DNA from: Rhopalosiphum padi
Taxonomy: Eukaryota; Arthropoda; Insecta; Hemiptera; Aphididae
DNA length: 64,000 bases
Assembly: GCF_020882245.1 (NCBI RefSeq)
Contig: NC_083598.1
Location: 91,951,714-92,015,713 of the forward strand
Direction: 5' to 3'
Positions 40,476 through 52,940 of the stretch are shown here, piece after piece (the stretch's first letter is position 1; every line of letters starts with the position of its first letter). The notes under the pieces are model-generated. The model was not told the origin of the DNA, did not search any database, and worked only from the letters and a program-made list of their open reading frames with translations. The translations under genes and the position numbers were made by a program.

Positions 40476-43400
40476 TCGTTAACGTTTCACTTTTGACCCT
40501 CCAAGTATCAAGGTTGAAAATAAATGCATTTTTATTGCTCTAAAAGATGAAGACACTTTGACAGACAGCAAAAAAACATTATTGTAAAATTAATACATCC
40601 AAAACGTAAAATATAAAATTACAAATAATTTAGATATTATACATCAATTAAGTTTACAGTGTATATAAGATAAAAAACTTTCTAATTTGTTCAATATTTT
40701 AATATTAAGCTACATTTGAATAATTTTCTACATAAATAATAATATTCTGCAGTACATAATACATTTTTCATTTATTATCTATATCTAATTCATATTAGTT
40801 ATTCTTATTATATTAGTTAAGTTTATATTACTATATTTTAAAAAGCTTTTCTAAAAATTAATTTTATATTCTTTAAATAGCGTGACCAATGACCATACGT
40901 CACGTATTATATGGAACTGCCCCGTATTTCAACTTTGTATCCCGGTTAAAAAACAAGATAAGGGTCCTACAATTTAAAAATATTATTTTAATGATATTAT
41001 GTCCAAAGTATAGTTACATTTTTCGCAAATCCAATTAAAAGTTGTCTGTGATAATATAGCAAAAAATAGAAGGAGATAAAATATCAACATGTAAAATTGC
41101 AAAGAAATTAGAGATTTTAATTGGAAAAATAAAGTGTACAAAAAACCTACATTTTCTTACATAAAATATTTTATCACATTTAAATGGTATAAAAAAACAA
41201 GAATATGTATGATGAAAACTCATTCAAAAAAATTACACCTATTTTATAATACATTTTTTATTTGTATATAAAATCCATTTATTTTATCCCCAGCACATTT
41301 ATTTTTTTTATATTATATTTTTTTAGGTAGAATTTCATGCATATATTAATATTTAATATGTACATAATTTTAATTAACAAACTACCAGTATAAAATAAAA
41401 TTGTTTTTATGTGTCTATACCTAGGTTAGGTTAAAAAAAATATTCTATTTTCTATGTCGTTAATAGGTTTTCAAATAATAATAAGTGTTGTTTGATACGT
41501 TCAATACAAGAATCACACATAATATAGTGTACTACAAAATTACAAATATGATAATGAATCGTGTTTGATGCATCCTTGCACATTGCATAATAAAATATGC
41601 ATACAAATAATAAATAATAATATAGGTAATATTCACAGCAAATTATCTACTCATTCGACATAATCTATATTCTAAAATGTAATACTTTTTATCATGCACT
41701 ATCGATATAATATAATTATTAATTATTATTTATTACGCATCGCCAAGCTTTAAACGGCATGACGTAATCATATGATTTACAAAAAACTAATAATAATATA
41801 TATTATACTAATCAATGATTGATATTTTGCTATTGTAGTCGTATTAGCAGCAAATAATGCAATACTGAGTAAAATAATTTTCTGTCGACGTGCGTCTTGT
41901 TTACAAATAACCATTTTTTAAACTCGTTTAACAATATACAATTATTTCATTATAAGTAATAACTATAAAGCGTTTCTATGTTAATTTAAATCGACCACAG
42001 CTAAACTCTAAACATATACGTGGCAGTGTAAGTATCTATAATCATTATGTATATTGTATATGCATTAAACACATACACATCGCCCATACGTTACAATACT
42101 CTTTATTAACATTATCTATTATTATCAACATGATTTTAATTATTTGTTTATATTGTAATTAAAGTTAAATATAATAGATATTCGTAATTATTTACCGACG
42201 AACAGCCAAGAGTTCTAATTCCGAACTTCACAGCTTACAGTAATATTATATAAACATCGTGGAAGTAGAGTAATTACTAATTAGTCAATAACAGAATACC
42301 GTGGATACATTTGTACTTTATTATAATATATTATGTTAAAAATCTGTGTGCAGCTTGTCAATAGCTATAATCTCTCTTTGTGGACATGCTCGAACTGGCT
42401 TTATAATTAAAATTGTATGGCCTCTTAATTTCTATTCCTAGGTATACGTAATAGAATTGCGAGACAGTGCGATAACTTCTAAAAACATTTTTCGTTGCAT
42501 AATAGTTACTGTATCAATTTGAATGATCGACTGATAAAAATGCGAATTACAACAATACATCATGTTGGTAAATATCTATTTAGTGGCTACTTCAAACAAG
42601 TCTTAGAACACTGCAGGTACAACATTAGATAATATGTTTTGGCTTTTGTACTGGCTTAGAATTTAGGATTACCTATATTAACAACTGCTGATTAATTTAT
42701 TACAAACGTTTGATCATGAATCGTGATATATTAATTATGAACGAAGGTACTATATTCTATTTGGCATTTCAAATCAAAACCACTGATGCAATAATTGTAA
42801 ATCAAACGTTTTCTAAACAATAAATTAATTAATTTTAAATTATAATCTACATAATTAAATATCCATATACTTACTCGTTACACAATACAATTTCATATTA
42901 ATAATTTAAATCGTAATTAATTATCCCATGTATCATGGCTATTGCCTACTAGTTAAAATTTATATTTTTATATTACCAAAAGTATATAGAATAATTCGTC
43001 AGAAACATACTCACTCATTTTTCCATTATTAATAAATATTTAATCCAAATTTAAATTTAGATAAATACTTCCTTAAAGACCGTAATATTTTCAAAAATAT
43101 TTATACAATATACATCTTGATCTCTAAGTATCTATAAAATATATTAGGTAAGGAAAATGGAAAATGGAAAATATTAAATTTATTAAACACTGAAATAAAT
43201 GCTAATATATTTTTAGAAAAAAAAACACATAATTCTGTTAAAATAAACTATGGTCTATGAAATATGCATGATACATCATACATGAGTACATGTGCAACAT
43301 CACTATAATATATGTTTTTTTTATTCTTATGACGTAGTAAAAAAATGATTCAATGAATACAATATATAATAGGCGAGTGTATATATTGCTATATGTTCTA

Positions 43401-46400
43401 TAATCCCTCTCGTCTACAACAACTACAACTGATTTGAGCATATTAAAAATATGCTAGAATACTATAGAATTATAAAATTAACTGCTCCGCTCGTTTGGAA
43501 AATAATATAGATACATTGCGTTCTTCCTTAAAGTATACAAAATATTATTTTCCTATTACCGGAATTATTTAACTGTATTTATCATTTGGTAGTACAAAAT
43601 TAATTTGCCTGCTAATTATATATATTTTTTTAAAAAAAGATAAACTTTGGCGTGTATAACTATGAGGAAAATATGATCCAAAATGTATAAACTCACATTC
43701 TTATAATCGGTGACTTGTTATAAAATAAATCCATATTAGCTTTAAAAATATTCTCATTTTCAATTTCCAATTTAAAGGTCATTGTATTTGTATGTTGTAC
43801 ATTTTTTTTTTAACTAGGTTTGGTCGAATACAAATTAGTAGTTTATAATATTATTACATGAGTATAAAAATAGGCTTAAAGCTTAAACACTTTTTTTAAT
43901 TTGATGTACATTTTTCACCAGAATAAAAAGAGATACTGTATTTTCCAAATTTAATAGCTAAAATTGATGATCCAACTGAAGTAATACATGACTTCTATGA
44001 TTATGTTTTTTCAACATATATTTTACATTTTCACCTAATTCAAACTTCAACCCATCCCTATGAACTAGAAAAGCAATGATAAACAATCAAATACAGTGAA
44101 TGGAGCTGAAACTTTTCATAACCATTTTAATATGGAGAATGTATTTTGTGTATAATGTGTACCTAACGAGTAGTTGTTCGAGTTGTGATATAGTTTAATT
44201 TTATTAAAATTGAGCAAACTAGCCCCTACCCCCCGAAAAAGAAATTAAATAAATAAAATATACTTATATATAGATACATACGCATCCATGTGGACATGTG
44301 AAAATTCTACGATAAATACACATTGTCGCCAATCCAAAAATTTAATAACTATAATCTATAACTATACGCATACAGCCATAATCAAGTTGTATGAAAATGT
44401 ATTTAAAACACTACATGACTAAAAATAAATAATTTATTACCATTCCATTCATTATTTCATTAATTTTTCCAACGCCAAATATCGGAACATTCGGAACGAC
44501 GGAACTTCAATAGAACCAAATAAATATATTATAATTTATAATAATAAATAATATGTTACCTACTATTTATACGTAGTATATAATGTAGGTGGTTTTCAGC
44601 TCAACCGCTGCCCGCTAACGAAGATTACTTTTGTCTTTATAATGCCATATCCATTTCAACAGAGCAAAATATGTTACAACTGCGAACTGCCCATGTGTAG
44701 CCGTGTATTGTGTAGGTATATTTTATACCTAATAATATTACTCCAGATGAGAGGCGTACACACTACAGCTCTCATATACGCTACAAATGTGTGTGTATGT
44801 TTAATGATAAATATATGATGGCTGTTATGTATATAGCTATAACATTATAATACGTCATATATTGTGTATAATATTATTCGACTTCAAAGAAAACAGTTAA
44901 ATTTGTGGCAACGTGTATAATATGGTAAGCTTAGTATATAATATTATGAATGCGTATGAGTTGCAACGCATGTGTTGAGTCCTACACGAATTGTTGTAAA
45001 CAAGCCAATTACATTGAGTTTACACTCGTGTATGAGTATGATATAATAATAACAATAGAACGCGAAAGTGTTTTCGTGCCAAAAAGTAAAACCATTTTCT
45101 CATGGCTTAGCCCGCATAGGTATAATAATAATGTGTGATACAATATCGCGAAATGGCGATTAAAAAAAAAGACGTGTTCCAAAACCGTGGATATAGGTAT
45201 AATAGTTCTTTTTTACATACAAATAAAGTATATTTTACATACAAATGAAGTATATTTTACAAATTAAAAATACCTATATTAATCAATTAAAAAATATTTT
45301 TTAACCATTAACACAATGTGCAAACATCAAATAGACAATTATTGCACATAGACTTTTCTGATATTTGTAGGTAACCATAAATAATTAATTAATACTCTGA
45401 TAAGATACGTTTTAGATTTTAATAATCAAAACAATGAATGATGAAATATTCAGGTGTTCCAAACAGCACATATTTTTTCTTATGTTAAAAGAGGAAATTT
45501 GAAAGGTTCATAATTCAAAACTGGACACGTTTGATCGAGAATTAAAAATTATACATGTATTTTTATTAAAATAATTCAACAAATGAAATCTTAAAATTGT
45601 AATATTAATTAAAAATAATTTTATACATAATAGTATAAAATAAAATATCTAAAATAGAGTACACTTAGATTGGAATACATCTACATTCTACATCCTATAG
45701 TTGTATTTTCAAATAAGTATTCTATTAAATGGATTTCATTACTTATGACTTTCTAATTTTGTTTAAAGATAGTTAACTAGTGTGCAATTCTAAACGATAA
45801 TGTGATTTTGAGATAACCGTGCGAAATTGAGTTATAAAAGTGTGCAGTTTTTAATGACGACCATTTTTCTAAATTGTGAGATTACAACGACCGCCGGAAT
45901 TTACAATAAAATGTTTTATGTTTGTGTATTTGTCTATAGGTACCTACACGATAAATAGTAGAAAAAATACTTCTAACTTCAATTTTGAAGGTAGTTTTTT
46001 ATAGAAAATTTGATCTAGTTAATAATTTTGAAAGGTCAAAATTTAAAATTAGGTAACAGTATTCAAGGTTAGATTTTAGGTTTGTTGATAAACCTAAAAA
46101 TAGTAAAAATAATAAATATTAATCATATTATATTTAAATTTTAATATATAGAAGTCAATGCACTACTTAAATGGATAGATCATATAATACGTCGTAATAT
46201 ACAATTTCAATTAGTACCTATGGCTGTATTAATATAAAATCATTTATAGGTACATATTTATATCTACTAAATTTAAAAAGTCCAAATTAATTTTAAGAGA
46301 CACCACATCGTTTTATTATGTCTGATAATTTCTCTAATCACCCATACAACAATTAAAAACACTCTTACCACCTACCAAGACATATTAAAGAAAATAAATA

Positions 46401-46501
46401 CTTGCACATAACCAAAACATAGCTAAAAACTCGGGAAGCATTGCACATTACAAACAAAGTGAAAAAAGTATTAGTAAATGGTAACTCCCATTTACCTATC
46501 C
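40476..46501. other. AT-rich non-coding DNA, no gene seen
   Basis: There are scattered short open frames (41035-41223, 43238-43441, 44950-45138) without domain features. A small tandem duplication lies at 45214-45257. No gene or RNA could be supported. Confidence 0.55.
45214..45257. repeat. Tandem duplication, two 22-bp units
   Basis: Two adjacent copies beginning ACATACAAAT and ending GTATATTTT differ by a single A/G change. A recent slippage or unequal-exchange product. Confidence 0.85.
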
Positions 46502-46730
46502 CGCCGAAAAGACATCATAACCACCAGGGCAAGCCATACCTCACCCACGTGCAACGTTTACCTAATCAAATACGAAGAAATACCCATATACAACCAATGC
46601 AACAAACAACTTACAATCAAACATATTACATTTTACATTACACTGTCCGAAATTCTCACAGTCAAGATCGATACTAAACCATCCAACCACAATAAAAGCA
46701 GCACTCGGAGAACATACCATGTACATGTAG
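46502..46730 (+). pseudogene. LINE retrotransposon 3' fragment (RNase H / Cys-His tail region)
   Basis: A decayed translation shows RRKDIITTR, then VYLIKYEEIP, CNKQLTIKHI and, in another frame, KAALGEHTMYM. Insect LINE polyproteins (I/Jockey/R1-type with RNase H) end with the same order: R-LR-GHT-LTH-YL, EE-P-C--C, LTIKHIL--C and AL-E. Here the Cys after KHI is missing and at least one frameshift separates the blocks, so it is dead. Family placement is by remembered pattern only. The extent towards the reverse transcriptase domain was not found, as in 5'-truncated LINE copies. Confidence 0.55.
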
Positions 46731-49198
46731 GTAATTACCTAATCTCTTCAGTCTTTTTCGAAACTATCGGAATCGTCTGTAAAATGTAACATTTCAACTA
46801 AAATAATCTAAATACCCAGTTTTATTATACAAATTATTTATACTGTTCTAATTTTAGCTATTACACATTTACACGTCACATGTATCACTACTCTAACTAC
46901 CTACTGGCTACTGCATATATAGGTACCACTAAATTGCAAACACAGGCTAATTACCAAGGAGTTGAAGCCTTTATTCCTTAATAAAAAAAAAAATCCCTAA
47001 AAAGTATTGGTACCCATGTTGGCATGTTCGCATACCCGCATAAATTTAGAATCTTCGGAGTGCATCCCAAAATTTACATTTATAATAACCCCAACAAAAA
47101 TTGTATCTTATTTATTTTGGTTAATATTTTATTATACAATAACGTGTATACGTCTGTTGATTTAGAATTACCTATAGTGCAACACTATATTAACTGCGAA
47201 TTATACCTCCAAAGTTTATCATTTCGACATTTTCCGGTTCTCCTATATTTTCTCTTTACCAAGTGCCTTATATTAGGTAGTTTTTATATTGATTATTTTT
47301 TTTAAATGTCGATATGAAAAAACTTTTCCATTGATTTACCATAGACACTTAATGCTAGACAAGTGACCTATAATCTATATGGTGCAAAATATTATTAAGT
47401 TTACTGTCAAGACGAATAATCAGAATCTATAGAAATTCGTCCACTATCTAGTTTTTTAGTTTTTACACCAATACAAAGTAAAATTATGAACTCACTAAAA
47501 AAATATCAGCAATACCACTACGAACACTATACTATCATAATTATTTAAAAGATGCAATTTTGTTAACCAAACTCACTCAAGCTATATTCCATGTACACTA
47601 TACGCAGTAGCATGCTATTTGAAGAAAAAATTTTAGTCCGTAAACCTAATAGTTTTTTAATAAGTATTTTCAATTAAATATTATGTTATTTGTAATTACT
47701 ATAATTGAACTATACAATATTTAACTAAGAGATAGGAATTAATTAAGCACATGTCTAAAATATACAATATCAAAAATGTATAAGTAGACATCTTATTATT
47801 TTTAAGTGAAATATTACTCATACTAATATTGGAAAAAAAACTTATAGAAAACAATATTATGCAAATTAATAAAAACATAAATAAATATCAAAATAGGTAC
47901 CTACTATTTAATTGTAAACTTCTCATCAACTTCAGTTCTTGCTGTAAATTATCTATCATTTATAATAATATGTATAAAAAAATAAAAACTTATACATGCA
48001 TATTATAAATTGTCAATATGCGAATGCGAATACGCGTTTGACATGCAATTATTAAACAGGTTAAACAATTGCACTTACGACTTCACAATTTCTAGAATTA
48101 TTATTTATTAGATCAAATAAAAATCCATCGTTTTTAAGTTAAAACAAATTTCAATGGCAAAATATAGGCTCAGTCCACGAATTTTCACATTTGCTAGGTA
48201 CATTAAATTTGCCACCAATCTCCCACATAATTTAGCAACACTTTTCAAATCAAATGAATTTTTTTTTTAATACGTGTGGGTAATTGTATTTATTTAGGTA
48301 ATCCGTTTAAATCATATATAAGGGATAGATATGTTATATGTACACTTGACCTCGACAGTTAAAAAAATCAGTTTACCTAATATAGTAATACGTGTACGTC
48401 TTTATAACTGCCGCATGGTCACACATTTAACCCGGAAATAATAGCCTATCATTTATTTTAATAATGATAATAAGACAATAAGTAGATGTTCGATGTTCTA
48501 ATTTATTAAGTTATTATATTTCTCTACCGCTATTGTTGTATGGTAATTTTTCTTCAATTACACTCCAGATAGCTACTACGGTCGATGTAGAACTCACGTC
48601 TCGTGTGGGTAGACTGTACGCAGCAACACACCAACTTCGACTTGAACCTGTATTATTATACCGAGATGCAGTGGCCCAGTGGCGTTTAAATACCGCGGAA
48701 AATGGGACAGCGTAACTGTGCCAATTCTAACCACCAAACATAATATAATATGTTATGTGTTAAAATACAATAATTCGAAAGCCACCGAGAAATTCGGAAC
48801 TGGACGTATGCAACGCAACGTTAAAAAATAAAAAACGCTTTCACTTCTAATCCCCCACCCCCTTGCACAACCGACTCAAAAAACGACGGCCGTCCGAAAT
48901 CGCCATACTATGAGTCAAAAATTCAAAAACGCAATTTTATAATTTTAAGTATGAATTTAATGTTTATCTAGAATAGAAATAAAGAAAGACCATATTATTA
49001 TGTACATGGACGCTTACGTACATATACACATAATTACATGCACACACACACACACACACACACATATATTTACAGAATTTAATATATTGACATAATTTGA
49101 CATAGTTGACATCTCTGCGGAACAAATATAAATTGGTAAATCACATAATAATGATTGGGTTATCGATCAATTAGGTCAAATCATCTTTTAAAGAACGT
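46731..49198. other. AT-rich non-coding DNA, no gene seen
   Basis: Contains a CAGTGGCGTTTAAAT transposon-type terminus at 48677 and a (CA)n tract at 49041-49064. Open frames at 47024-47305 and 48533-48715 lack domain features, and the latter runs into the CAGTGGCG terminus. The right end borders the Cullin-1 3' UTR. Confidence 0.5.
49041..49064. repeat. (CA)n microsatellite
   Basis: About 12 CA units, located just beyond the likely 3' end of Cullin-1. Confidence 0.9.
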
Positions 49199-49204
49199 TT
49201 TATT
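49199..49204 (-). terminator. Likely poly(A) signal of Cullin-1
   Basis: TTTATT on the plus strand is AATAAA on the minus strand, 85 bases past the Cullin-1 stop. It is the first canonical hexamer that I noticed downstream; use is inferred. Confidence 0.5.
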
Positions 49205-49288
49205 TTACACTTAAGAATAAAAAATATTAGTAAAATATGCAACATAATACAAAATATTTGTAAATAGAAATTTTAAACGAATTGTCAC

Positions 49289-52136
49289 TTAAGCCAAGTA
49301 ACTATACGAATCTTTCTGTCCCTCGGTTCTTTCTAGGTACTCTTTTTCGATCAGGATGTCTATACACTTTTTGATAACATTGACTCTAGGCTTAAATCTT
49401 GATGACAGTTGTGTTAAGACTTCAGCCGTCAGCTGTTGGTGTTTCATGACTTTGCGCATTTTCATAATTCTTACAATAGCAGCTTGTATTAGCATTTTCC
49501 TGTCTTCCTCGATATGCTTGTGTGTACTCTCTTGTTCTAATTTTATTTCTTGTTTCATTGGAACATTGATGTTTACGCGCAACTTCTTGTTCTTATACCC
49601 GAGAAAAAGCTTTACATGGGAATTACCTTCCACATTCGCCTCGTCTTCATTACATGTTAGGAGTTTTGCTTTCAACAATATCTGTACAACTTGTATCAAA
49701 TAATCAGTTTTTAACTGTGTTGATTCTGATAGCTGATTAACTGTCCACGACTCTTGTAGGTTGAATTGCAATAAAACGGCCATTTGGAAAGTGGAGGCTT
49801 GTAATGTATACCGATTTTTAAAACAGTTAGTAACCAATTCACCTTTGGACATATTATACAGCCAGTTAAGTTTACGCCCTGAATGCTGGGCGCTATAAAA
49901 TTGGGTAAACCTTTGAACGGAACGTTCCAATTCGGACGGCAGTGAAAATGTAAGAAGATACTGGAAGGGCCATGAACCCGATGATAAAACTTGTATGCTA
50001 AAGTCGATATCATGAGGCATGTTTGAGTTCGATACGTGCTTTCTAAAAGCCTCATTAAGATCTTTAGACACACCAATATCTTGAAACATACGTTGAAGTT
50101 TTGAAGTGTACTCAAACCCACAGGCTTGTTTCAGCTTAGATATCATTGAGGCTTCAGCATCGTCGCTGGCAGACATGTGTTGAACGAGTCGTTTGGCAAG
50201 CATTTTGCTATAGAACTTTTGGAACACATCTTTATCCTCAATGTATTTAAACATAATCATTACCTATATTAACAAATGGATAAATTAAAACAATTTAAAT
50301 CAACAATTGTTATAATAGTCATCCCCCTTTCATGTGTTGTATCAATACCATACGCAAAATAACAAATCTAACAACAGAATTCTTATTATAGATTATTTAC
50401 AGTTAATGTTAAAACAAATTTACATATTATCAAAATTGTAGAGAATACAAACTTTGATTGAATGAAGTTTTTCATAAATTTATTTTAAAACAAAATATGA
50501 ATTAGAAAATTTCAATTTTTTAGGTACAAATAAGTTATATCCAATTAATTTTAAAATAAAAATGTAATAAAAAATCTTTGCTTTAGCACAATTACAAACT
50601 GTATAGTAAATTAATTTTCTCTAACATTAACTATAAATATTTTAAAAAAACTGTTGTAACTTGTAAGAATCTCATACTTATGTATGATTAGAAGATACCT
50701 AAAGGTATTTGTTATGTCTTGCTATGTAAGTCAGAAACAACACATACCAATCAACATCCTCTAAAAAAACTATTATTACTCACTTGATTTAATGTATCTT
50801 CAAGTTCGGCTTCTTCTGGGTTCTTGCTAGATTTTTTCAACAACAGATCACAAAATTTGGCTAACATTTCCGGACTTTTAGAACTTGAGTTGTATTGTCT
50901 TGTGACTAAGTTGTTATTGATAAATCCTCCACAAGCTTTATCCAAAGCAGCAACAAATCCCGAATCATTATTAAACGATATGGCAACCAGTGCATTGTAT
51001 TTTTTGTGTACATTTAGGATAACACTGACATAGGTTTTTGGATCATTAAAAGCCATTTCTCCACATTTTTCGATAGCAGTTTGACCCTGTGCCAATATAT
51101 GACATTCGAGTATATTTTTCAACTCGCCAAGACCATCTTGTATACGTGAAACTAACTGGTACATTCGACCAAGATCATCGTTCTTTTCGAAATTTAATAA
51201 ATTTTGAAATTCTGCATGGAAAATTTCCATGTGTTTTCTAATTAACACTCTTTCACAAGTATCTGCAAGACCAACTAATGTGGTTTCATGAAGATAATCT
51301 CGCACTCGCTTTTGTTCTTCTTGTAAACGTTGTTCTGCCTTTTTCATGTACTCTGTTACTGTATTATTAGACAAAAATTGATCACTTTCTTTAATATAAA
51401 AACATTTAGTTTCTTCTAAAAATGTTTTTTCAAAAGATTCTTTATAAATTGTCAAACTTTGACCTTTTAGAGTTGGCTCTTCTTCATTTAAGCCAAGCTC
51501 AACATAACAGTTAATTACACCACTAACCAGACGTGTGTTGATTGATTCACCATTTCGTTCACGTTCAATCAGCTTTAGGACGGCATTAGTAACACGTTTA
51601 TGTAATTGCTGGAATAGGCAGTCTCGCCATGCCACTAATGCCAATTGATAAATTTCATAAATACCTTTACGGCCTTCCTCGCATTCTCTGCGTACCCAAT
51701 GTCGATTAAGATACGAACATACACCATTCAACACTTTTGAACTGAAACGATAGTCTTCCCATTCACGAGTATAGAAAGACAGTACATCTTCGTCCATGAA
51801 ATTAGCACCACGGCTGATCAAGTCCACCAGGTAGTGCCTCAAGAACTCTTTAATCCTACGGTATAACTCTAGACCCACCAACTGAGCACCGCCAACTTGT
51901 GCAGTGGACGTTGACGATGCCTTTTTGGAACGACTACTCGTTACGGATGCGTTTTTATTGGGGTTTAAATGCACACTGGTACAGTAATTGTAAACATGAG
52001 TATAGAGCTCCATGTAACGGGGCTTAGGCATCGACTGGCGATTGTACACATGCTCAATTCCGTTCTTCAAATCTCCCCATATGGTGTCGAGATCATAGAT
52101 TTGTTTCGACGACATACCGTCGCGCCGATTTGACAT
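49289..52136 (-). CDS. Cul1: Cullin-1, scaffold of SCF ubiquitin ligases
   Basis: Cullin-1 holds Skp1/F-box substrate receptors at its N-terminus and the RING protein Rbx1 at its C-terminus, building SCF E3 ligases of cytosol and nucleus. Two coding exons, 52136-50784 and 50263-49289, flank a 520-base GT-AG intron (donor GTGAGT, acceptor TATAG). They join as DTLNQ/VMIMFKY, exactly as in human CUL1. The product is 775 aa (human 776). The N-terminal Skp1-binding segment is present (PRYMELYTHVYNYC, about 39-52). The cullin repeats, the cullin homology domain (FKYIEDKDVFQKFY, MLAKRL, CGFEYTSKLQRM) and the C-terminal winged helix ending DSYSYLA all follow. The neddylation lysine is in RIMKMRK, K719 by my count. 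The first ATG that fits the family is 52136; an upstream in-frame GTG is not needed. Intact, no frameshift. Head to head with Sas-6. Confidence 0.97.
50264..50783 (-). other. Cul1: Cullin-1 coding intron
   Basis: A GT-AG intron of 520 bases, phase 0. It is AT-rich with no internal gene seen. If unspliced, translation would run on with VSNNSFFRGC and stop. Confidence 0.93.
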
Positions 52137-52940
52137 AATCGTTACCACAAATTCTTGTTTTTAACACTACTGTACGTTACTAAAAATAACAAATAAAACT
52201 TTTTATAATTTCGTCACTAACGAACACAACATACAAAGATTTTTAATTTACACAAAGAGGAATTAAATATTTAAATAAAAAATATAACAAAATATTACCT
52301 AATTTTTAGTTAAGTTACTTCCCGAACAATGGATTCGCGGATAATGTATTAATGTGATAGGAAAAAGTTTTTTTTTGGAGAAACTGATGTAGTCATTTAC
52401 AAGGAAACTGTAAATCATATATTCCCAAAGAGGTCTGAGAACCAATCCACTTCACCGTGATTGTTGACTGAGAGGACAAGCAATTATTATTTTTTTTTCT
52501 CAAAAAAAGACTCTCGTTAGTCATTATGAGATTTTAGAACCAGGAAATCGGTCCAGTACGGTTGTTTTGAGATTTCATAAAAAACAATGTCATCTGAAAA
52601 ACTGTTCGACTTATTCGAATACTTTTCAACCTGCACCAAAAGTGAACCTGTTCAACTGTACAACTCTAAACTGATAACAAAATTACCAAATACAATCATT
52701 TTAATAATGATAAGAAATTTGAATGTTATTATTATTATTTATGTCCAACGAACGATGTCAACAAGAACGACTAGAACGAGCTAAGTTACATGCCTACAAA
52801 GTACAAAACTCCATATTAAAATGATTAAGATTATTGTGTCTTCGACTACGACAGACTTTGCTGTGTGAATATAAACTATTGTCTATTATCGTTTACATCG
52901 TATCGTTTTTTTCAAACGGTAATGTTGACAGAAGGTTGAG
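52137..52940. promoter_or_regulatory. Shared Cul1 / Sas-6 divergent promoter region
   Basis: These 804 bases separate two start codons on opposite strands, so 5' UTRs and promoters of both genes must lie here unless untranslated exons lie elsewhere. No clear TATA box placement can be chosen. Just before the Sas-6 ATG there is a five-codon upstream ORF (52922-52939, ATG to TGA), ending one base before the Sas-6 start, which could tune translation. The interval also contains coding-like scraps at 52587-52826. Confidence 0.6.
52587..52826 (+). pseudogene. Unrecognised coding-like relic in the Cul1-Sas-6 spacer
   Basis: Two adjacent open pieces look more protein-like than chance. One starts at ATG 52587 (MSSEKLFDLFEYFSTCTKSE, then continues to 52784). 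The other is 28 codons or fewer from ATG 52741 (MSNERCQQERLERAKLHAYK and onward) to a TGA near 52826. They are in different frames, with an ATT repeat (about 52726-52740) at the junction, as expected for a slippage frameshift or a decayed insertion. I do not recognise the protein. They could be upstream ORFs in a long Sas-6 leader, a dead gene copy, or chance. Confidence 0.25.

Noticed and set aside
49356..51033. Open frames inside Cullin-1 in other frames (49356-49703, 49711-50121, 50824-51033)
   Set aside because: Shadows of the Cullin-1 coding exons.
52137..52148. Upstream in-frame GTG as Cullin-1 start
   Set aside because: It would add only MVTI; ATG at 52136 aligns with the family N-terminus and eukaryotic starts are ATG.
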